Source: Microbacterium sp. (lineage in GTDB: Bacteria; Actinomycetota; Actinomycetes; Actinomycetales; Microbacteriaceae). From it: DNA of 64,000 bases. This document shows positions 20,135 to 28,700 of the stretch, one piece after another (the stretch's first letter is position 1; the number at the start of each line of letters is the position of its first letter). The position numbers and the translations under genes were made by a program. Location: positions 62,001-126,000 of the forward strand of contig JAEKKN010000024.1 of the NCBI GenBank assembly GCA_019510305.1, read 5' to 3'. The notes below the pieces were generated by a model. It searched no databases and had not been told where the DNA came from. It saw only the letters and a program-made list of their open reading frames with translations.

Positions 20135-20928
20135 GGCTTGTCCGTTCCGGTGCCGCCCGGCTCCTCGCCGTCCTGACGCTGATCGCGTTCCTGCTGACCC
20201 TGCTCGAGCTTCTCCTTGAGCTCGTCGAGCTTCTCGTCCGAGGGCTGCGGCTCTGGCTGCTCCTCCTCCTCGGGCTTCTGCTCTTCGGGCTGCTGCTGTT
20301 CCTGCTGCTCCTGCTGCTTCTGCTTCAGACGGTCCTCGGTGTCTTCCTTGGTCTTCTGCATATCGCGGTCGGGATCGGACGACTGCTGCTGCGCCTCTTC
20401 GCTGTTGCACTCCTCGGGCGTCTCGCTAGTGAGCGTCAGAGCCTCGCCGTAGAACTCGGCGGCGGCGGCCCCGTCGCCGTCGGCGGCGGCCGCATCGCCC
20501 TGCCGTTCGATCACGAGCGCGAGGTTGATGCGCACGGTGCACACCTCGAGACCGTGCGCGAGCTCGAGCGACTCCTCGAGCTTCGTGCGCGCCTCGGGGA
20601 GCTTCTCTGCGCCGGCGAGCGCGGTGCCCACGTTGAACGGCGCCTTGAACGGCTCGAACCAGTTCAGGAACTCCTGACCGCGCGCCGAGGCCTCGGAACC
20701 CGCGTAGTCGTCGACTACGTAGGCGCTGATGCTCTGGTGGGCGAAGGCGTACATGCTCAGCAGCTTGCCGACGAACAGGAGCGCCGCGAGTGTGAGGGGG
20801 AGGGTGCCGATGGCGATCCAGCGACGGATGCGCCGCCGCCGGCGGTTCGCGGCGAGAAGAGCGGATGCCGCGGCCGTGGTGTCCGCGCTCGTCGTCTGGG
20901 TGGCCGGGTCGGTCGAGAGGTCGGTCAT
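20128..20928 (-). CDS. Membrane-anchored TPR-like protein with Gln/Glu-rich tail
   Basis: 266 residues. Short cytoplasmic N-terminus with an Arg run (NRRRRRIRRW), one transmembrane helix near residues 38-60, then a domain with at least one TPR-like pair ('NVGTALAGAEKLPEARTKLEESLELAHGLEVCTVRINLALVIERQGD'), and a long low-complexity tail of Gln, Glu, Pro and Lys (about residues 165-260) likely forming charged helices. Resembles BatC/BatE-type proteins that accompany VWA proteins in Bat operons. ATG overlaps the upstream VWA stop (ATGA). Confidence 0.75.
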   Translation of the reverse strand: MTDLSTDPATQTTSADTTAAASALLAANRRRRRIRRWIAIGTLPLTLAALLFVGKLLSMYAFAHQSISAYVVDDYAGSEASARGQEFLNWFEPFKAPFNVGTALAGAEKLPEARTKLEESLELAHGLEVCTVRINLALVIERQGDAAAADGDGAAAAEFYGEALTLTSETPEECNSEEAQQQSSDPDRDMQKTKEDTEDRLKQKQQEQQEQQQPEEQKPEEEEQPEPQPSDEKLDELKEKLEQGQQERDQRQDGEEPGGTGTDKPW

Positions 20929-21983
20929 GACTCACCTCCGGTGGATTCCTCGGTCGTTGAGCGAGGAACGGAGCGACCAGACGAAGCGTCGTGGGTCGCC
21001 GGCGTCTTCAGCAGACGCAGTCGCGCCACGAGCATCGTGGCCCTGGCGAGCTCGACCGCGAGCAGGAGGACCACGACGAGCGCGGCCACCCAGTACAGCT
21101 CGGTGACGTTGCCGATCTCACCCGACTTCGAATAGGTCGTCGTGGTCGACGGCGCCTCGGGCAGCTTCGGCTCAGCATCCGCCGTGCGGTGCAGGTATTC
21201 CACGCCGAGCTGATCGGCGATCGTCTGGAGGTTCGCCTCGTCGATCACGGACTTCGCGTTCGCACCCTGGTACTGGATGTATCCGCCGTCGGCGCCGTCG
21301 ACTCCGCCCGTTGTGAGCTTCATCGCGCCGCCCTCCTCGGTGCCGTAGCCGAACACGCCGCCGGCGTCGGTCAGCTTCGCGCTGCCGGTGAAGGCCTCCG
21401 GTGTGCTGCCGTCGGTCTGCTCGCCGTCGCCGAAGTAGAACACCATCCGCGAGCGGTCGGGCGAGGACTCGGCAGCGCTCGAGAGGGTCTCGCTCAGCAT
21501 CTGGCTCGCGATGCCGACCGAGCTGCCGCGCGACTGGCTGGTCACCTCGGGGCGCAGCACGTCGAGAGAAGAGATCAGCGCCGTGGTGTCTGTGGTCAAC
21601 GGCATCCGCAGGTCGGCCGCGGCGTCGAACGTGATGAGCGCGAAACGGGCGCCCGGGTACTCCTCGACGATCGCCTGGATGTCGGCGCGCACGCCGTCGA
21701 GGCGGGGCTTGTCGCCGTCCCAGTCCTCCGCGACGATGCTCGCGGTCGTGTCGACGACCAGCACGACGTCGGTGTCGGTCGCGAGGGTCTGCGTGGCGCC
21801 GCCGGGGATGCCGGGGCGCAGCAGCATCACGAAGCAGGCGAGCAGCATCACCAGCCGCATGACCCACAGCCACAGCGGTGCGCCTCGCTTGGCGGGCCGC
21901 GTCATGGTCATGACCGCGACCGCCACCACCGGTGCGAAGAACAGCAGCAGGAGGAAGACGTTGAGGACGGGCTGGAAGATCAC
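20925..21983 (-). CDS. Von Willebrand factor A domain membrane protein with altered MIDAS
   Basis: 352 residues, GTG start at 21981-21983 that overlaps the preceding VWA gene's stop (GTGA), with GGAGGGTGA upstream. Two N-terminal transmembrane helices, a VWA domain (about residues 75-290) and a C-terminal helix 'ELYWVAALVVVLLLAVELA'. The metal site reads DTTAS in place of the usual DxSxS, while a Thr (PLTTDT) and Asp (YFGDGEQ) of the other MIDAS loops remain. The last ~25 residues (SSGRSVPRSTTEESTGGES) are encoded by a GC-rich repeat-like run (about 20945-20985), probably a late addition. BatA/BatB-like role with the MoxR ATPase. Confidence 0.85.
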   Translation of the reverse strand: MIFQPVLNVFLLLLFFAPVVAVAVMTMTRPAKRGAPLWLWVMRLVMLLACFVMLLRPGIPGGATQTLATDTDVVLVVDTTASIVAEDWDGDKPRLDGVRADIQAIVEEYPGARFALITFDAAADLRMPLTTDTTALISSLDVLRPEVTSQSRGSSVGIASQMLSETLSSAAESSPDRSRMVFYFGDGEQTDGSTPEAFTGSAKLTDAGGVFGYGTEEGGAMKLTTGGVDGADGGYIQYQGANAKSVIDEANLQTIADQLGVEYLHRTADAEPKLPEAPSTTTTYSKSGEIGNVTELYWVAALVVVLLLAVELARATMLVARLRLLKTPATHDASSGRSVPRSTTEESTGGES

Positions 21984-22966
21984 AGCTTCACCCTCCAGAC
22001 GACCACGACGAACGCGAGGGAGGCGATCATCAGCACCACGATCCACAGGTTGGGGGTGTCGGTCCAGACCACCTGCGCCTGACCCCTCAGCTCGGTGGCG
22101 TCCTGCTCCTGCACGGCCGTGACGATGTCGCCGACCGTCGTCGTGTCGCGCAGACCGTACGCCTGACCGCCGGTGCTCTCGGCTGCCGCCGTGAGTTCGT
22201 CGCTCACCGCGGCGTCCTTGCCCTGCACCGGGTTGATCGCGAACACGCGAACGCCGTTGCCCTTCGCGTAGGCGGCCGCCTCCTCGACGGTCACGATGGA
22301 GGCGCCGTTCACCTCGTTGTCGGTCGCGAGGATCACCGAGCGCGAGCGCTCGTCGTCGGGGTGGTCGAAGGCCATCGCGCACGCGGCCAGCCCGTCGCCG
22401 ATGAGCGAGGCGCCGTCGCCGTTCAGGGTGCCGACCCAGTGCTCGGGAATGTCTTCGGTGTAGTCGAAGCTCTCGCGCACGCTCTGCAGGTGCTCGCGGA
22501 CGAACTCGTAGTCGTCGGTGAGGGGGAAGACCTGCACGGGGGAGCTGTTGAAGATCGTGAGTCCGATGCGCTCGCCCTTGAAGCCCTCGAGCAGCTCCTC
22601 GAAGACGCTGAGCACCTCGACGTCGACTTCGCTCATCGAGCCCGACACGTCGAGGCACAGCATGATGTCGCGGCTCGTGTTCACCGGCTGGATCGTCTGC
22701 GACGACATCGGCCGGGCGGCCACGACGCCGGCGCTCAGAGTCGCGATCGCACCGAGGGCGAGGATGCCGGTGAGCCCGAGCACGCGTCGGCGCAGTGCGG
22801 AGCGGAATGTCGGCAGCGCCCGCAGGCGCTCGGCGCGGGCGATGCGCGCTCGCTCACCCGCCGCGGTCCGCGCGCGGGAGCGGAGTCCGAGGAAGAGGCC
22901 GATCCCGACCGCGAGGATGACGACGCCCGCCGCGACGAGGATGATCCACCAGTTCGCTAGTGCCAT
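21980..22966 (-). CDS. Von Willebrand factor A domain membrane protein with intact MIDAS
   Basis: 328 residues from ATG 22964-22966. N-terminal helix 'WWIILVAAGVVILAVGIGLFLGL', a second helix near residue 65-85, VWA domain with perfect MIDAS 'DVSGSMS' followed by 'PLTDD' and 'ATDNEVN' loops, and a C-terminal transmembrane helix. This is the BatA-like arrangement: the VWA domain faces the outside or periplasm-like space, held by three helices. It overlaps the gene before by ten bases and the gene after by four; all seven genes are one transcription unit. Likely a metal-dependent adhesion or assembly platform controlled by the MoxR ATPase. Confidence 0.88.
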   Translation of the reverse strand: MALANWWIILVAAGVVILAVGIGLFLGLRSRARTAAGERARIARAERLRALPTFRSALRRRVLGLTGILALGAIATLSAGVVAARPMSSQTIQPVNTSRDIMLCLDVSGSMSEVDVEVLSVFEELLEGFKGERIGLTIFNSSPVQVFPLTDDYEFVREHLQSVRESFDYTEDIPEHWVGTLNGDGASLIGDGLAACAMAFDHPDDERSRSVILATDNEVNGASIVTVEEAAAYAKGNGVRVFAINPVQGKDAAVSDELTAAAESTGGQAYGLRDTTTVGDIVTAVQEQDATELRGQAQVVWTDTPNLWIVVLMIASLAFVVVVWRVKL

Positions 22967-23451
22967 GAGCGCACCACCGTTCTGGCGGCCTCGGCGCCGG
23001 CGGTCGGATCGATCGCCGGGCCGGGGCGGAAGATGCTGGGGTAGAAGTGCCGGCTGATCGCATCGATCAGCGCAGGATGCACGCCGCGGGCGACGAGATC
23101 GTCGAGCGCGAGCACCGGCGCCTCGAGACCGCTGTACTCGTTGACGAAGGTGCGGACGACCTTGCTGAGCTCGAAGTTGGCGTGACGAGCCGACAGCCTG
23201 CGCGCACGGTAGTCGTCTTCGATGCGCTGGATCCGATCGAGGTATTCGAGCCGCAGTTGCGACAGCACGTCCATCGTGAGCAGCTGCGGGCCGGGCTGAT
23301 TCGCATCGAGCTCGCTGAGCCCGCGCCGCGGGCGGGTCAGGACGACAAGGAGCCAGGCGCCCAGCACCAGCGCCGCCAGGATGCCGAAGGCGAGCAGCAT
23401 CCACCATCCGGAGTACTGGAACGGGGGATACAGTTCGTCAGAGCCGGGCAT
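22957..23451 (-). CDS. Single-pass membrane protein of the MoxR/VWA operon
   Basis: 164 residues. One helix at about residues 16-40 ('WWMLLAFGILAALVLGAWLLVVL') with a short outer N-terminus and a 120-residue cytoplasmic helical region ('LRLEYLDRIQRIEDDYRARRLSARHANFELSKVVRTFVNEYSG'). The position between DUF58 and the first VWA gene, and the length, correspond to the DUF4381-like member of Bat operons; I give this as likely only. Starts inside the end of the DUF58 gene (14-base overlap). Confidence 0.75.
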   Translation of the reverse strand: MPGSDELYPPFQYSGWWMLLAFGILAALVLGAWLLVVLTRPRRGLSELDANQPGPQLLTMDVLSQLRLEYLDRIQRIEDDYRARRLSARHANFELSKVVRTFVNEYSGLEAPVLALDDLVARGVHPALIDAISRHFYPSIFRPGPAIDPTAGAEAARTVVRSWH

Positions 23452-24325
23452 GAGACCTCCGGTTCAGCAGCTGCAGCAACTGAGGCACCGCGTCGTCCTG
23501 CCCCTCGAGCACGCTGTGACTGATCTCCATGCGCTTGAGCGTCTCGACGAGATAGGCAGCATCCGCCGCGGTCTGCTCCGTCAGCTCGCGCACGATCTCG
23601 ACGTCACCCTGCACGAAGTCGGGCACGTCCCACATGGTGTCGACGTCGGTGCGCGTCGCGTTCGTCGCGTGGTCGAGCACGACCTCCGCATCGCGCACGG
23701 TGAGCCACAGCACGTCATGCTGCACGCGCAGCCGGCGCAGCATCCGTTCGGTGTTCTCGGTGATCGGCGCCTCGTCGGTGATGATCACGACGATCATCCG
23801 GCGCGAGATCGTACGGGTGATGAACGACAGCAGCGCATCGCGGTCGCTGGGGGCGTGGCTCGAGTCGATCGCCGAGTCGATCGTCTGCAGCGCGTGCTCG
23901 AGGGCTCCCTCGCTGCGCCCAGGCGCCCGGCGCCGCACGCGGTCGGCGTCGCCGTAGACGACGGTGAAGTCGTCGCCGTGACGGAGGGCGAGCACCCCGA
24001 GAACACCGGCGGCGAGTATCGCGAGGTCCTTCTTCGACTTCTCGTCGTGGGCGAGTGCCGCCATCGACCGACCGGTGTCGACCGCGAACATGATCGTGTG
24101 CATCCGCTGCGCACGGTGCCGCTTCACAAGCGGGGTTCCCTGCCGGGCGGTCGCACGCCAGTCGATGTCGCGCACCTGATCGCCGTACTCGTACTTGCGC
24201 AGGTCTTCGAAGTCGAGGCTGCGGCCGTGCATCAGCGACGCGTAGGCGCCGTCGAGCGCGTGCAGCGACTTGCGCGACGAGTGGATGAAGAGCTTGCTCT
24301 TCACCTGGGTGATCAGGCTGGGCAT
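23438..24325 (-). CDS. DUF58 domain protein
   Basis: 295 residues. The DUF58 signature 'GRSLDFEDLRKYEYGDQVRDIDWRATARQGTPLVKR' is at residues 35-70 and a VWA-like core follows, with 'FAVDTGRSM' as a partly degenerate metal motif (DTGRS). DUF58 proteins always travel with MoxR ATPases and VWA proteins. No transmembrane segment here, in contrast to many homologues, so probably a cytosolic adaptor between MoxR and the membrane VWA proteins. It is separated from moxR by 32 bases that include the run CCCTGAGCTTGTCGAAGGG, a common actinobacterial intergenic repeat. Confidence 0.9.
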   Translation of the reverse strand: MPSLITQVKSKLFIHSSRKSLHALDGAYASLMHGRSLDFEDLRKYEYGDQVRDIDWRATARQGTPLVKRHRAQRMHTIMFAVDTGRSMAALAHDEKSKKDLAILAAGVLGVLALRHGDDFTVVYGDADRVRRRAPGRSEGALEHALQTIDSAIDSSHAPSDRDALLSFITRTISRRMIVVIITDEAPITENTERMLRRLRVQHDVLWLTVRDAEVVLDHATNATRTDVDTMWDVPDFVQGDVEIVRELTEQTAADAAYLVETLKRMEISHSVLEGQDDAVPQLLQLLNRRSHARL

Positions 24326-24326
24326 G

Positions 24327-24347
24327 GGTCCCTGAGCTTGTCGAAGG
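24327..24347. repeat. Short palindromic intergenic repeat inside the operon
   Basis: The run CCCTGAGCTTGTCGAAGGG sits between the moxR and DUF58 genes. CCCT...AGGG with CTTGTCGAAG/CTTCGACAAG symmetry. I know this text as a frequent dispersed repeat in many GC-rich genomes; in this window only one copy was noticed. A hairpin here could tune the ratio of MoxR to the downstream proteins. Confidence 0.45.
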
Positions 24348-24357
24348 GTTCGGAGGT

Positions 24358-25518
24358 TCAGGGGGTCGGCACGGCCGCGAAGATCTGGTCGATGATCTCC
24401 TCGCTGCGGATGCCTTCGGCGTCGGCCTCGAACGTGAGCAGCACGCGGTGGCGCAGCACGAGATGGCGGAGGGACCGGATGTCCTCAGGCAGCACGTGTG
24501 CGCGGCCGTTGAGCAGCGCGAGCGCACGCGACGCCTGCAGGAAAGCGATGCTCGCACGCGGGCTCGCACCGTATTTGATGTAGCGGGCGCGCTCTTCGCC
24601 GATGTACGGTGCGGGGTTCCGCGTCACGTACGCGAGCGAGACGATGTAGTTGCGGATCGCCGGGTCGACATAGATGCGCGAGGCGGTGTCCTGCAGCATC
24701 CGCACGTCGTCGAGCGTCACGGCGCTCTCGACGTGGCGGTCGGGGTCGAGCACGCCGGAGTCGATGCGGCCGAGGATCTCGAACTCCTCTGCGGGGCTCG
24801 GGTACTCCACGATCTCCTTGAGCAGGAAGCGGTCCATCTGCGCCTCGGGGAGCTCGTACGTGCCCTCCTGCTCGATGGGGTTCTGCGTCGCGATCACGAG
24901 GAACGGCTTCGGCAGATGGTGGATCTCGCCGCCGATCGTGGTCTGGTGCTCCTGCATGGCTTCGAGCATCGCGCTCTGGGTCTTCGCGCTCGAGCGGTTG
25001 ATCTCGTCGAGCAGAACGAAGTTGGCGTGCACAGGACCGAGCACGGTGCGGAAGGTGCCGCTCGACGCGTCGTAGATCTGGTTGCCGGTGATGTCGCTCG
25101 GCAGGAGGTCGGGCGTGCACTGGATGCGCTTGAACGACGCCTTGACCGTGTCGGACAGGGTGCTCGCGGCGGTGGTCTTGGCGAGACCGGGCACGCTCTC
25201 GAGCAGGATGTGACCGCCCGCGATGAGCGAGATCAGCAGGCTCATGCGCAGGCGATCCTGGCCCACCATCTTCGCCGAGTACGAGTCGGAGATGATCCCC
25301 AGGACCTTGCCTGCGTGGGCGAGTTCCTCTGCCGACGGGCCCTGCCTGTTCACGGGCGCCTGCTCGACGTTCGCACGCGCCTGCGGTGCGGCGGCGGCCG
25401 CCTGCTGCGGTGCCGCCTGCGCGGGAGGGGCGGGAGCGATCGGCGTCGCGGGAGCAGGAGGTGCAGGCGGAGGCGGGACCTGACCCGCGACTGCGCCGGG
25501 CGCGTAAGGCTCGTTCAT
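24358..25518 (-). CDS. MoxR-family AAA+ ATPase
   Basis: 386 residues. N-terminal Pro/Ala-rich tail (residues 6-60) is unusual; the AAA+ core follows with Walker A 'ESVPGLAKT' (107-115), Walker B 'FVLLDEINRS', sensor 'VIATQNPIEQEGTYELPEAQMDRFL' (the MoxR signature), and a helical lid. MoxR ATPases act as cytosolic chaperones that load or activate VWA-domain proteins. First gene of the leftward seven-gene operon. SD GAGGAGAC precedes ATG 25518. Divergent from the surface-protein gene at 25748, so the gap 25519-25747 carries both promoters. Confidence 0.94.
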   Translation of the reverse strand: MNEPYAPGAVAGQVPPPPAPPAPATPIAPAPPAQAAPQQAAAAAPQARANVEQAPVNRQGPSAEELAHAGKVLGIISDSYSAKMVGQDRLRMSLLISLIAGGHILLESVPGLAKTTAASTLSDTVKASFKRIQCTPDLLPSDITGNQIYDASSGTFRTVLGPVHANFVLLDEINRSSAKTQSAMLEAMQEHQTTIGGEIHHLPKPFLVIATQNPIEQEGTYELPEAQMDRFLLKEIVEYPSPAEEFEILGRIDSGVLDPDRHVESAVTLDDVRMLQDTASRIYVDPAIRNYIVSLAYVTRNPAPYIGEERARYIKYGASPRASIAFLQASRALALLNGRAHVLPEDIRSLRHLVLRHRVLLTFEADAEGIRSEEIIDQIFAAVPTP

Positions 25519-25651
25519 CGGTGTCTCCTCTTTCGCACGGGGACACGACGGCCATCCCCCGGGAATCAGCGTAACGGCACTGCGCTGTGCTCGCGGTGGG
25601 GAGAACTGCCCATGACGGATGCCTCGGCATCCGCTCTGCGGTCAGCGGGGC

Positions 25652-25676
25652 GGGGTGAGGCCGGGGTGAGATTTCC
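25652..25676. promoter_or_regulatory. Tandem GGGGTGA motif upstream of surface protein 1
   Basis: GGGGTGAG occurs at 25652-25659 and again at 25663-25670, 11 bp apart (one helical turn), followed by ATTTCC. A similar tandem, GGGGTGATTTT, stands upstream of the second LAxTG gene (35669-35700). Both surface-protein genes have LuxR regulators beside them, so this may be the LuxR binding site. Inference from sequence likeness only. Confidence 0.35.
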
Positions 25677-25747
25677 CCAACTCGTCGGCGCCGACCGCCA
25701 CGATCGGAGACATACGTACATTGTTCGTCTGGTCGGGAGGGACCTGA

Positions 25748-28700
25748 ATGCGCGAGTCACAGGGAAGAAGGCGCCGATTCCGAGCGCTCACATCGGCGGC
25801 GACGGCGGTGCTCCTCGCCGCATCAGCTGTGCTCACGGCGACGCCGGCGTCGGCCGCGACGGTGTACGAGATCGAGGCCGACTGGAGCGACGGCACGCCT
25901 GCTCAGGTGACGACCGGAGACGTGGTGAACGCCGAGTGGCGCATCAACGTCAACGACGACGCGGCGGCTCCGTCCAACGATCCGGTCGACGACGTCGACT
26001 TCACGGTGACGACGACCAGCGGCCGCTTCACCGCACTGCCTGACGCCTGTCTGACCACCGGTGTCGACCCCGCGTCGAGCATCTCGCCCGACGGCTCGAC
26101 GCTCGTGTGCAACGTGGGCACCAAGAACCAGGGCACCGCCGTCGTCGTCGTGACGCCGATCGAAGCCGATGGTCCCACCGGCAGCGAGATCACGGCATCC
26201 GGGACGATCGAGGGGAAGACCGCGACCCTGAGCCCGATCGACATCGTCAACGAGTTCGCGATGGACATGCGGTGGGCGAGCGGCGCCGCGTACATCGAGC
26301 AGGGCACCGGGTACTACCAGACGAGCTTCGAGTGGACCTTGAGCAGCGGACGCAACAGCGACGAGGGCCCACAGACGGCGGTGTACGACCTGACCATCGC
26401 CTCGCCGCAAGGCGGAACGGTCTCGGTCGCGCCTGAGGCCTGCACACCGTTCGACATGGGCGTCGCTGCGACCGGGCACCCGTGGTCGGGCGGAGGGCAT
26501 CCCGCCGATCAGACGGCGGGCTTCGTCGGCGGATGCACGTTCGAGCACGTCGGGGGAGACAGGTTCCGCCTCACGCTGTCGGGCATCGACTACTCGCCGG
26601 CGAGCATCCCCACCCGCGACTCGGCCGGGGGCTTCCTGCCGGTCGACCAGATTGCACTCGCGTCCGGTTCGGTCTATGTCCGCATTCAGACCACGGCAGC
26701 GGGATCCGTCACCGTGCAGCAGGACCCGGTGACCTACACCTCCACGACAGGGCTCACCGCGCAGGACGACGTCGCGAACAACTCCGAGACCAAGACGTGG
26801 ACGCCACTGGGCACCTACTCGTCCGGATGGGGGCGGGGCTACACCGGCAGCGGAGGCACCACGTGGGACGACACCTATCTGGTCTCGGCAGGTACCGTCG
26901 TCGGTCAGTACCTCGACACGGGCTGGCAGCGATGGCCCGATCGGGCAGATGACCGACTGGTCGGTATGTGCGCCGCGCTGGACACCCGGAACGTGACGTT
27001 CGAGGACTTCGTGTGGGGCGCCCCGGCCGGTGGCGTCGACGGCGTGCCGTTCGAGTACTACACCGGGCCGAGCGCACTGCTCGATCCCGCGAGCCCGGGA
27101 TACGACCCCAACGCCTTCGACTGCACCTCGTCGAACGGATGGACCACGACCGAGCCGGCGAACCCGTCGGACATCAAGGCGGTTCGCGTCGTGATGACGC
27201 AGGGCACCGCCGAGGCTCACGTCGACGACCCCAGTATCACCCCGGTGCTGTTCGTGCGGATCCGGCCTGAGCTGCCTGTCGGCACCGAGGTGTGGACGTT
27301 CTTCTCCGGCATCCACGATGCGCCGGTCCCGAATACGTGGACCGGGCCGAACTACGCCGGCTGCATCACGAACACTCCGGGCTGGCGCTACCCCTGCACC
27401 ACCGGTTTCCGAGATGTCCTCCGCGTCGCGGCCGCATCTCCCGCCATCACCAAGTCCGCAGATCGCACGGTCGTGACGCCCGGAGTCCCCGCGACGTTCA
27501 CGCTCACTTATGCGGCGACCGGCGCGGGACAGGTCCCTCCGACCGTGAACGGCTTCCAGATCGCAGACACGCTTCCCGCAGGTGTGACGTATGTGCCCGG
27601 CACCGCCTCGCCGGAACCGCAGGTGAGCACGAACGGGTCGGGTCAGCAGGTCCTCTCCTGGACGCTCGACGCCGTGGCCACGAACGCATGGCATCCGCTC
27701 AGCTATCAGGCGGTCGCCGACGACTCGGTCACGGCGGGCAGCGTTCTCACCAATACCGCGGTGGCATCGTTCGGCGGACAGGCCAGGACGGCCGCCGCCC
27801 AGGTCACCGTGACCACGAACGGATACACCGAGATCGGCAAGACGCCGGACTCGCCGTTCATCCCGAACCTGAACGGCGACGGCGTCGGCGCCGGAGCCTG
27901 GACGGTGACCCTGCGCTCGTTCGATTCGCTGCCGCAGGACTTCACGGACACGATCGACATTCTCCCCTTCGTGGGTGACGGACGGGGAACCGGCTTCGAG
28001 GGCGACTACGCGTTGGCGGGCGTCGACGCGGCGCCGGGCTCGACCGTGTACTACACGACCGAAGACCCCGCCACGCTGTCGGATGACCCGAACGCCTCCG
28101 CCAACGGCACCGCCGGCTCCCCCTCAGCGCTGTGGAGCACGGCCTTCACGGAGGATGCCACCGCGATCCGTGTCGTCGGCCCTCGTCTCGCCCCCGGGGC
28201 GATCCAGCAGTTCACAGTCGGGATCGAGACGGACGGGGTACGGGGCGGTGATGTGCTCGTCAACCGAGCTCAGGCCGTTGCGGAGCACACCAGGCTGGTG
28301 ATGCGCACATCGGCGCCCATCACGGTCGCGAACTACTATTCGGCCGCGCTGAAGAAGTACGTGATGGATGCCGACGGCGTGTGGCGCGATGCGAACGACG
28401 TGACCGACTATCCGGTGTTCGACATCGGTGACACGGTGCGTTACCGGATCGAGGTCGAGAACACCGGTCAAGGCACGCTGACGAACGTGGTGGTCGCGGA
28501 CGACAAGCAGCCGGAACTCGGCGGTTTCACGGTCGACGAGCTGGGACCGGGCGAGACCGAGCACCACGATTTCGAGATCGTGGTGGGAGAGGCGAACGGC
28601 GACACCGTGGTGAACACGGCCTGCGCGTCGGCCGACCTGCCCGCGGACTCGGGTGTCGCACCGACGATCAACTGCGACCCGGCAGGATTCGAGATCGACG

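Noticed and set aside
20200..20430. Cys/Ser-rich plus-strand frame
   Set aside because: It is the complement of the Gln/Glu-rich tail of the TPR-like protein.
25823..27694. Open frame of 623 residues on the minus strand
   Set aside because: Antisense shadow of the surface protein gene, without a ribosome site or family.
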